Assembly: GCA_913043885.1 (NCBI GenBank)
Contig: CAJWOB010000037.1
Coordinates: 1-12,174, forward strand
Direction: 5' to 3'
Source: an uncultured Spirochaetaceae bacterium
Lineage (GTDB): Bacteria > Spirochaetota > Spirochaetia > SZUA-6 > Bin103
DNA: 12,174 nucleotides
Shown here: positions 1 through 6,395 of the stretch, one piece after another
Layout of the letters: each line of letters begins with the position of its first letter
Numbering within the stretch: the first letter of the stretch is position 1
Made by a program: the position numbers and the translations under genes
Notes under the pieces: model-generated
The model's database searches: none
The model's input: the letters and a program-made list of their open reading frames with translations, nothing else
What the model was told of the DNA's origin: nothing

Positions 1-627
1 CGCCGTCGGGATTACCTCGACGAGCCGGTGCAGATCTCGGCTGAGCACGACGTGGCGCAACGCGTCGGCCTCGGCTTCGGTTGCCGCGAACGCGTCCAGT
101 AACACACGGGAGCCGAGGTGGACGACGGCACCTGGCAGTCGCAGCTCGTCGAGCAGCCGGCACAGCAACGCCAGCGCCTCCAGGTCGCCCTCGTCCCCCT
201 CGACGCCGACCAGCTCGGCCCCGACCTGATAGAACTCGCTGTGCGACAGGTCCCCGCCCTCCTGATGGCGGAGGATGGAGTCGTAGTAGCAAACGCGCAG
301 CGGCAGCTGCATCGCGTCCAGCGCTACACCGATCTGTTTGGCCATGAACAACGTGGCGTCGCCGCGCAGCATCAACAGCTCGCCATCGCGATCGACCAAC
401 CGGTAGACGCGTCGCGCGTCCTCGTCGTCCAGCAATTGGCGGTAGCCGTCGAAGAAGTCGACCATTGGCGTCTGGATCGGCAGGTACCCCCACGAGGTGA
501 ACAGTCGGTCGATGGCGGCCACTACCTGGCGGTGGGCGTAGGCATCCTCCAGCAGCAGCGTCTCGGCACCGCCGGGAAGCTGCAGGCGCGTATTGGACAC
601 CACTGGCGGTGTGTGTGATCGGCTCAT
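1..627 (-). CDS. hisZ: HisRS-like protein, probably ATP phosphoribosyltransferase regulatory subunit HisZ (3' end outside window)
   Basis: 209 codons are visible; the C-terminus lies beyond the left edge. The fold signature is the class II (histidyl) tRNA-synthetase core. Residues 85-96 (LLMLRGDATLFM) match the 'LRPDxT' segment. Motif 2 follows at 113-140, with YYDSILR then HSEFYQVGAELVG, the usual 'R..EF.Q.G.EL.G' pattern. HisZ is a catalytically dead HisRS paralogue that binds short-form HisG and allows histidine feedback control of the first step of histidine synthesis in the cytoplasm. I prefer HisZ to HisRS because the synthetase 'RPEGT' motif reads RGDAT and the segment is divergent. 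The C-terminal HisRS histidine-binding motifs, which would decide, are outside the window. The ATG at 625-627 follows GGGGAG with 7-nt spacing. It starts 63 nt after the AAA gene on the same strand. No hisG is visible. Confidence 0.75.
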   Translation of the reverse strand, partial: MSRSHTPPVVSNTRLQLPGGAETLLLEDAYAHRQVVAAIDRLFTSWGYLPIQTPMVDFFDGYRQLLDDEDARRVYRLVDRDGELLMLRGDATLFMAKQIGVALDAMQLPLRVCYYDSILRHQEGGDLSHSEFYQVGAELVGVEGDEGDLEALALLCRLLDELRLPGAVVHLGSRVLLDAFAATEAEADALRHVVLSRDLHRLVEVIPTA

Positions 628-690
628 CTCTCATCTCCCCGCCGTCCCCGCAGCACGTCGTCGCAGCGGCTCGGCGGGTCGGCGGCTACC

Positions 691-2520
691 TCAATCTGTT
701 TCGCCGAGCAAGGCCTTGAGTTGCTTGATCTCCGCGAGGAGCCGGTTGCGATCCAGGCTCTGGAACCGTTTCGGCAGCATCTCACGACTGGTGCACTCCA
801 GCACCGCCACCAGATTCTGCAGCTCGATCTCGTGCGGATACGCCGGCGGGACGAAGTCCTGCATAGTCTGTTCGAGATCGTCACTGGTGACAACAACGTG
901 CTTGTTGGTCGCCGCCGTGAATTTCGCCCGAATCAGGATCGACTCCAGATCCGCTCCCGAGAAGTCGAAGCGGTACTTCTTGAACAATCCCGCTATCTGC
1001 ACCTTCTGGGTGCGCACCTGCAACTTGTCGATGAGGGTACGGAACAGGTGCTCCTTCTCGGCCATCGTGTCCGGATAGAACAGCGACAGATGCTCCTCCG
1101 CCCGTCCCTGCCGCTTGATGTCGATCGGCAGCAGGTCGGGGCGACACGTAATCAGGAACCAGATGATCTTGCCGCGCAGCTCGGTGTCGCCCATGAACGA
1201 GGCGATCTGGGCGAAGATGCGGTTGGAGGTGCCGGAATCGCCCTCCATGTTGCGGTCGCCCAGAAAGGCATCGGCCTCGTCGATCATCACTCCCACTGGG
1301 GCCATGGCCTTGAGGATGCTCAACACCTTCTCCAGATTGGCTTCGGTCACTCCCTGCCACTTCGAACGGATGTTGCGCAGCTTCACCATTGGGATGCCGA
1401 TCTCCTTGGTGAAGGCGTTGACCATGAATGACTTGCCGGTGCCTACCGGCCCTGCCAGCAGGTAGCCCATCGGCAGCACGTCGGTGCGACCCTCCTTGAT
1501 GGCCTTGGCAGCGCTCTTGAAGCGCTTCTTGACGAAGTCGTGGCCGGAAATGGAGGAGAGGTCGTACTCGGTCTCGATGAACTCGAGCAAGCCGCTGGCC
1601 TCCGCTTCGATCATCTCCTTCTTCTTCTGGCGCAGGTAGGGCAGGTCTATCTCGCGGTTTTCCTGGAACGACTCCGCGGCCAGCTGATTGAGGTTCACCA
1701 GGTTGAGGCCGCCCGTGACCTTGGCCAGGGTTGCCGGGCTGAGGCCGCGATCGAGGATGACCTTCTCGTTGTCGTCCAGGAATCCGACGAACTGTTCGCG
1801 CACATGCTCGTCGGGGAAGGGGATGTTGACCTTTACCGTGCTCGGTGCCCGCACCAACCGCGGGCTGATATCGGCCAGATTCTCCGTGAGCAGGATGATG
1901 GATACGTCGCCCTGCGTGAGGATCGGATCGTGGGCCCACCGATTGAGGGTCACCAGGCAGTAGCGATCCTCGTCGGAGTAGCGGGAGATCTCGGTGTTGG
2001 GGATGATCGTCTCCGCATAGTCGATGATCAGCACCAACCGCTTGTTGGACGCGACGGTGTCGAAGAAATAGCGTTCCAGGTTCGGCAGCGCCACCGTCGG
2101 GTCGCGCGCCAGCAGCGTGGAGGCGCGGTGGGCGGCAGCACCGCCGCTTGCACCGTTGGCCGCGCTGGCAGCCGTGCTGGTGCCGTTGCCACCATTCGAG
2201 TAGCTGCCGTTGCCGTTCTGCAGTGCGAGCGCCGCCAGATACTCGTTCTCCATCTCCGGGCTACAGAACGAGACACCCGACGAGCGGTCGTAAAACGCGA
2301 TGATGTCGCGATTGCCGAACAGCACCTCCGATACGTAGTCCTGGATCTTGGCGAAGTTGAACTCGCCTTCGTTCATCTTGTGCGGCAGGAAGTCGCGGAT
2401 GTTGCCGTGCAGGATGTAGAGATTGGCGGTCTTCGAGCAGTACTTGTAGGACAGCTCTTGCGCCCAGGACGGCAGGACGCGGATAAATGGCAGATTCTTG
2501 ACGATGAGCTGCTCGGCCAT
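691..2520 (-). CDS. Tandem AAA ATPase (Cdc48-like): degenerate first module, intact second module
   Basis: 609 residues, probably a cytoplasmic, ATP-driven remodelling protein. Module 1 (about 30-290) keeps the AAA outline: LYILHGNIRDFL at 34-45, a Walker-B-like LVLIIDYAE at 162-170 and a sensor-1-like ILLTEN at 209-214. It has no recognisable GxxGxGK[ST]. A Gly/Asn/Ser/Ala linker (101-136, nt 2113-2220) interrupts it. Module 2 (about 320-560) has Walker A GPVGTGKS (357-364), Walker B VGVMIDEAD (409-417), arginine-finger candidates R470 and R473 in KRQGRAEEH, and FSGADL (520-525) in the small domain. Sensor 1 reads ITCRPDLL, so the usual Asn is Cys459. A short helical tail follows. The start is secure: ATG directly after GGGAGGGGAT. 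It lies 88 nt after the TPR/NTPase gene and 63 nt before hisZ. Substrate and partners are unknown; the large upstream neighbour is the obvious candidate partner. Confidence 0.9.
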   Translation of the reverse strand: MAEQLIVKNLPFIRVLPSWAQELSYKYCSKTANLYILHGNIRDFLPHKMNEGEFNFAKIQDYVSEVLFGNRDIIAFYDRSSGVSFCSPEMENEYLAALALQNGNGSYSNGGNGTSTAASAANGASGGAAAHRASTLLARDPTVALPNLERYFFDTVASNKRLVLIIDYAETIIPNTEISRYSDEDRYCLVTLNRWAHDPILTQGDVSIILLTENLADISPRLVRAPSTVKVNIPFPDEHVREQFVGFLDDNEKVILDRGLSPATLAKVTGGLNLVNLNQLAAESFQENREIDLPYLRQKKKEMIEAEASGLLEFIETEYDLSSISGHDFVKKRFKSAAKAIKEGRTDVLPMGYLLAGPVGTGKSFMVNAFTKEIGIPMVKLRNIRSKWQGVTEANLEKVLSILKAMAPVGVMIDEADAFLGDRNMEGDSGTSNRIFAQIASFMGDTELRGKIIWFLITCRPDLLPIDIKRQGRAEEHLSLFYPDTMAEKEHLFRTLIDKLQVRTQKVQIAGLFKKYRFDFSGADLESILIRAKFTAATNKHVVVTSDDLEQTMQDFVPPAYPHEIELQNLVAVLECTSREMLPKRFQSLDRNRLLAEIKQLKALLGETD

Positions 2521-2573
2521 ATCCCCTCCCAGGTATAGCGTCGCTCTCTCGGGACAGCGTGCCAGTCTACGGC

Positions 2574-2602
2574 AGACTATGTGCGGCGCCGATTCAGGTC
2601 AA
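2574..2602 (-). promoter_or_regulatory. Candidate sigma-70-type promoter for the AAA ATPase gene
   Basis: On the minus strand TTGACC (2597-2602) and TAGTCT (2574-2579) are separated by exactly 17 nt. They match the -35 consensus at 5 of 6 and the -10 consensus at 4 of 6 positions. Transcription would begin near 2567, giving a leader of about 48 nt before the ATG at 2520. A small inverted repeat (AGTCT, 5-nt loop, AGACT; 2564-2578) covers the -10 and the expected start site. This would let the AAA gene and hisZ be transcribed without the two upstream genes. It is judged by sequence only, in an AT-poor background where such matches are uncommon. Confidence 0.45.
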
Positions 2603-2608
2603 CATCTC

Positions 2609-5600
2609 CTACAACAGGCGCATTCGACGCGCTTCCCCGGTCAGGAACGCGTTCCAGTACTCGTTCTCCAGGTAGTCGGTGCGCTCCTTCGGAGCGAGGA
2701 TGCGCGCGGCCCGCTCCCGCAGGTGGGCGACACCGCGTCCGATTACGAGGGCGTGGTCGTCACCGCTGCCACAACCGCTCTGCGCGGCGCTGACGCGGGC
2801 AAGGATGGCGTGCAGGGACACCAGCGACGGGTCCAGCCCGAGCTGGTCCTCTCGGCCCAGTTGTTCTATCCGCTCCCAGGCCGAGAGAGGCTGGCGCTCG
2901 GCTAGCTCGGCGCCGATCAGCATCTCCAGCAGCTCGGCGTAGCGTGGTGCGGAGCGCACCGCCAGCCTATGGCAGTAGCCCTCTACCGAGGCGAACCCCG
3001 TCTCCCAGCTGGGGCCCTCGGCCGGAAAGCGTGCCACCCTCCACTCGGTGCGCACCGTCGCCAACAGCGGACGCGCGGCCGTACGGTCTCCGGCTAGGTA
3101 GAATGCCTCGGCGAGGAACAAGGCGCGCTCCAGCTCCCCCGCACCGCCGCCGGCATCCAGCGCTTGCAGTTGGCGAATCGCCAGATGAGGCTGGCCGGCG
3201 AAGGTGAATGCGCGGGCCACCCATCGATTCGCCACCGCAGCTGCCGGCTCCAGGTCGAACACCTCGCACACCGCCAGGCACTGCTGGTACGCCATCACTG
3301 CAGCACGGTAGTCGCCGGTCGCCTGACTCACCCGTCCCATAAGGAAACAGAACATGGCTTCCCAGCCGCGCCGCGCGCTTCTTACCGCCAGCTCCCGCCC
3401 CGCCCGGGCGAGTGACATCGCCTCGTCGAGCTTGACCGCCAACAGCGCGGCCACCGCCTGTAGCGCCGCTGCGCGCACCAGATAGGGTCGGCCGCGACCG
3501 CTGTCGTTGTAAGCGAAGCGCAGATACCCCACCGCCTCCTCCAGCTTGCCGGCGGCCAGCATGGCGGCGGCGAGGTCGACGTACGCCTCCTCCGGATCGG
3601 GGGACTCCGGACCGCGAGCCAGCGCCTGCTGATTGGCCGAGAGAGACTCCTTGGCCGTGGCGAGCGCGCCATCGGTGTCGCCGGCCTGTAGCTCCGCGCG
3701 GGTGCGGCTGGAGAGGAGTAGCGCCGCCAACTCCGGCGTAGGCGCCGCGTCCGCCCGCGGTGCGCTGCCGTGCGCGGCGGGGCGGCGGCCGGCGCTGGCC
3801 GCCGAGGTGTCACCGATGAGGGCGGACTCTCGGCGAGCGCGCTCCTCCATTACGGCCACGAAGAAGTCGAGGGCCGCGCGTTCGGCTGGCGCCAGCCGAT
3901 CACGGATGCGGCTGATGTGACGCGGATCCAGCAGCTGCGCGGCGGCGGGCGCCGCTGCCTCCTCCAGCCGGCGCTGTACCGCGGCAAACAGCGCCCCCGG
4001 TGCCGGCGACGGGTCGTCGTGTCGTGACAGATGCATGAATAGCATCACGTGGTTGGTGAGGTCGCCCCGCCGCCACAGTGCCAGCATCATCTCCCGCAGC
4101 TGGCGGGAGAGCTGTTGGCCGCGCGGGCCGAGTGACTCCTGCAGCCGCGGGATGAGCCGCGGAAATGCCCCCACCATCTGTGGCCAGGCATCCGCGAGGC
4201 CGACCTCGGCGATGGCATGGAGGGTGCCCGGCACCTCGTCCACGGCGTGACCCGAGGCAACCAACAGCTGCGCCATGTGCTCGGTGCGCAGCAGTCCGGC
4301 CCCCAGCTGCGCCACCAACAGGGCCTCGCGCTGCACCTCCGGTAGCGCCTGGGCCACCCGCCACGCCGCACCGTCCACCGATGCGGGCAGCGACGCCGCC
4401 AGACTGCGACGCGTCACCCAGCGCCATCCGTCCGCGGTGCGCTGCAGCTTGCCGCATCCCTCTAGATAGCGAAGGTAGATCTGCATGCGCCGCAAACGGC
4501 CCGCTGTCAGGAGGGTCAGTTGGTCCACCACACGGGCCGGCACCACCGCACCTCGGTGGCGTTCGGAGATTAGCTGCTGGGTGGCGGCGCGGCTGAGCGG
4601 CCGCAGCGTCACATGGCGTGGCTTGAGCGCACCGAGCTCACGCGGCAGTGCGCTCGCTACCGATAGGAGGACGATGCTCTGTGGCAGCTGGAGGAGGTCG
4701 CGGAGACCGCGGACCAGCGCCCGCAGCGCCGCGGGGTGGTATTGGTCCACGTCGAGGCACACGATCGGCGCCGGCAGCCCCGCAGCGCCACGCTCCCTGG
4801 CTCCTGCCAGGAGCAGCAGCTGGCTCGCAGCCACCAGCTCCTGGAACGCACAGTCTGGGTAGCTGGCGCCGGCAACGTCCCCTGCCGGCGCCTTCGCGCC
4901 GGTCAACGCGGCAACCACCGGTGCCACTTCGTTCCATATCGCCAACTCCGCGCCACTGAGAAATGGGGCAACGCGGTCCAGCTCGGCGTCGCCCAGCAGG
5001 TTCAGGAAGGGGTGAACGGGTGACCTTCGACCCGGTAGCACACCCAGCCACGGCATCCGCTTCTCGCCCTCGTCGCCCACCAGCTCTGCGGCCGCCCGCT
5101 GCAGGTAGCGCCGCACCGCAGAGCGGTCGGTACCTGCTACAACCACCGCCCCGAGCCCGGCGCCGGTATTGAGTCTTTGCTCTACGGCATCGAGAATACG
5201 AGACAGGTCCTGCCGCCGGCACCAGAACCAGTCGCGGGCTGACGCATCCGCCTCGGCGACACCCGCAGGGGCAACGGCCACCAGCCTCCACAGGGCGCCG
5301 TGCGGCCGCCAGTGACCGGCGGTGGCCAGCAGCGGTGCGGCTGCGCCGTCAGCGAACACGCCACCGGCGCCAGAGACCCCGGCGCGGTCGATGGCCCCGC
5401 TCATGCGACGCGCCGTCTGCGCCACTATCGGCATCGCAGCTTCCTCACCGTCCGTCGAGAGCAACACCGCGTGGCCAAACAACCGCTCGGCGTACCGTTC
5501 CAACTCCTGTTCTAATTGCACCGCTGCCCGCAGCGCGGCGACGCTACCGCCGCGCTCGGCCGGGAACGCGCAGTGCATACCGCCGCGGGTGGTGGCCGCC

Positions 5601-5737
5601 CATTCGGCTCCCCGGCGCAGGGCGATCTGCAGCAGTGGCTCGGTTAGAGTGGTTGCGAGCTCCGGGTCGATCTTGCCCAGCTGGCTAAGGTTGCGGACCG
5701 CCGCATGAACGACCACCCGGGTCGCCGCTGCCGCCAC
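2609..5737 (-). CDS. Large multidomain protein: degenerate cyclase-like N-terminus, degenerate NTPase core, TPR-like C-terminus
   Basis: 1042 residues, Ala/Leu/Arg-rich, with no signal peptide or membrane span, so probably cytoplasmic. Residues 7-155 follow the outline of a class III nucleotidyl cyclase: RGGMHCAFP (51-59) where active enzymes have a metal-binding Asp, an AALRAAVQLEQEL helix, and AMPIVAQTARRM (101-112) matching the 'vn.AARL' segment. The catalytic aspartates are not evident. Residues 185-450 resemble a STAND/AAA core: AVVVAGTDRSAVRRYL (197-212) sits where a P-loop belongs but lacks GK[ST], and PIVCLDVDQYHPAAL (324-338) resembles Walker B. Residues 460-640 are helical. Residues 670-1000 carry TPR-like helix pairs, for example DLAAAMLAAGKLEEAVGYLR (721-740). 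The start is a GTG with GGAG only 2 nt upstream, 23 nt after the nitroreductase stop; no other start precedes it in frame. The likely role is a sensory or scaffold partner of the AAA protein downstream (inference). Confidence 0.85.
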   Translation of the reverse strand: MAAAATRVVVHAAVRNLSQLGKIDPELATTLTEPLLQIALRRGAEWAATTRGGMHCAFPAERGGSVAALRAAVQLEQELERYAERLFGHAVLLSTDGEEAAMPIVAQTARRMSGAIDRAGVSGAGGVFADGAAAPLLATAGHWRPHGALWRLVAVAPAGVAEADASARDWFWCRRQDLSRILDAVEQRLNTGAGLGAVVVAGTDRSAVRRYLQRAAAELVGDEGEKRMPWLGVLPGRRSPVHPFLNLLGDAELDRVAPFLSGAELAIWNEVAPVVAALTGAKAPAGDVAGASYPDCAFQELVAASQLLLLAGARERGAAGLPAPIVCLDVDQYHPAALRALVRGLRDLLQLPQSIVLLSVASALPRELGALKPRHVTLRPLSRAATQQLISERHRGAVVPARVVDQLTLLTAGRLRRMQIYLRYLEGCGKLQRTADGWRWVTRRSLAASLPASVDGAAWRVAQALPEVQREALLVAQLGAGLLRTEHMAQLLVASGHAVDEVPGTLHAIAEVGLADAWPQMVGAFPRLIPRLQESLGPRGQQLSRQLREMMLALWRRGDLTNHVMLFMHLSRHDDPSPAPGALFAAVQRRLEEAAAPAAAQLLDPRHISRIRDRLAPAERAALDFFVAVMEERARRESALIGDTSAASAGRRPAAHGSAPRADAAPTPELAALLLSSRTRAELQAGDTDGALATAKESLSANQQALARGPESPDPEEAYVDLAAAMLAAGKLEEAVGYLRFAYNDSGRGRPYLVRAAALQAVAALLAVKLDEAMSLARAGRELAVRSARRGWEAMFCFLMGRVSQATGDYRAAVMAYQQCLAVCEVFDLEPAAAVANRWVARAFTFAGQPHLAIRQLQALDAGGGAGELERALFLAEAFYLAGDRTAARPLLATVRTEWRVARFPAEGPSWETGFASVEGYCHRLAVRSAPRYAELLEMLIGAELAERQPLSAWERIEQLGREDQLGLDPSLVSLHAILARVSAAQSGCGSGDDHALVIGRGVAHLRERAARILAPKERTDYLENEYWNAFLTGEARRMRLL

Positions 5738-5760
5738 TTCTCCGGGCTGGCCGGTGACCG

Positions 5761-6303
5761 CTACCAGTGCTCGTAGCCGACGATGTCTTGGAGTGACTTG
5801 CGCTCGCGGGGCGGCCGCTCGTCAGCGGCGTAACCGAGGGTAACGAGCGACACCACCCGCATCGCATGAGGGACGCTGAGGAGATCTTTCACGTCGAGCT
5901 CGTTGAAGGTGGTAACTGCGCACGAATCCACGCCATCGTGGCGGGCCTGCAGCATCATAAACGCCACCGACACGGCAAGGTCGATGGGATACGAAAGCTG
6001 CCCGTTAGGCATGCGATAGTCGATGTTGGTGGTGCAGGCGGCGATGATTACCGGCGCAGAGGCTACCTGCTCTTGGCCAAACGCGGCGTCCGCCAGCTTG
6101 CGCCGAAGGTCTGCCTTGGTAGCGACCACAAACCGCCATTCCTGTCGGTTCTTGGCAGAAGGTGACTGGCGCGCGGCATCGAGGACGCGATGCAACGTGT
6201 CCTTGCCGATATCCTTGGAGGTGTAGCCCTGTGCGCTCCAACGCTCTTCGATCTCGGGTAGCATCGGCATCGTTTCGTCCGAGGACACCAACGTGCCAGG
6301 CAT
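5761..6303 (-). CDS. Nitroreductase-family flavoprotein
   Basis: 180 residues. The family uses FMN and NAD(P)H to reduce nitro compounds, quinones or similar substrates, usually as a cytoplasmic dimer. The N-terminal FMN-phosphate region is present: EERWSAQGY (19-27), then ARQSPSAKNRQEWRFVV (44-60), the classic 'aPSa.N.Q.W.f' stretch. The C-terminus VSLVTLGYAADERPPRERKSL (151-171) matches the family ending 'GyP.e.p..R.pl'. The usual R-x-S-x-R signature reads R21-W-S23-A-Q25, so the second Arg is Gln. I chose the ATG at 6301-6303 because GGAG lies 5 nt upstream; an internal ATG at 6270 has no convincing ribosome site. The frame stays open to 6747, but that part overlaps the divergent gene and reads as its antisense. 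The downstream TPR/NTPase gene begins 23 nt after the stop. The substrate cannot be told. Confidence 0.85.
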   Translation of the reverse strand: MPGTLVSSDETMPMLPEIEERWSAQGYTSKDIGKDTLHRVLDAARQSPSAKNRQEWRFVVATKADLRRKLADAAFGQEQVASAPVIIAACTTNIDYRMPNGQLSYPIDLAVSVAFMMLQARHDGVDSCAVTTFNELDVKDLLSVPHAMRVVSLVTLGYAADERPPRERKSLQDIVGYEHW

Positions 6304-6366
6304 CACCGCTCCAGACTGCGCTGGTGGGCGCGCCGACGGCACGTCGCCGGTCGTGCGACCTAGTGG

Positions 6367-6395
6367 AGGATAGAGTAAGCACATGGCTGCTGCAA
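6367..6395 (-). promoter_or_regulatory. Candidate promoter for the nitroreductase operon
   Basis: On the minus strand TTGCAG (6390-6395) and TATCCT (6367-6372) are 17 nt apart, each matching the sigma-70 consensus at 4 of 6 positions. Transcription would start near 6360, giving a leader of roughly 57 nt. The -35 lies inside the first codons of the divergent M28-like gene, and the -10 is the reverse complement of part of that gene's GGAGG ribosome site. Transcription of the two divergent genes could therefore interfere. Moderate-to-weak evidence. Confidence 0.35.

Noticed and set aside
118..618. 166-codon plus-strand open frame opposite hisZ
   Set aside because: Gln-rich shadow of the HisRS-like gene; the minus strand shows motif 2 and a ribosome site.
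881..1939. 352-codon alternate-frame minus-strand open frame inside the AAA gene
   Set aside because: Arg/Gly/His-rich with no recognisable motifs; overlaps the AAA coding frame completely.
1540..2538. 332-codon open frame on the plus strand opposite the AAA gene
   Set aside because: It mirrors the AAA gene codon pattern in a GC-rich genome, and the minus frame has unmistakable AAA motifs and a ribosome site.
6340..6358. GCACG/CGTGC inverted repeat in the divergent gap
   Set aside because: Five-base arms with an 8-nt spacer are expected by chance in sequence this GC-rich.
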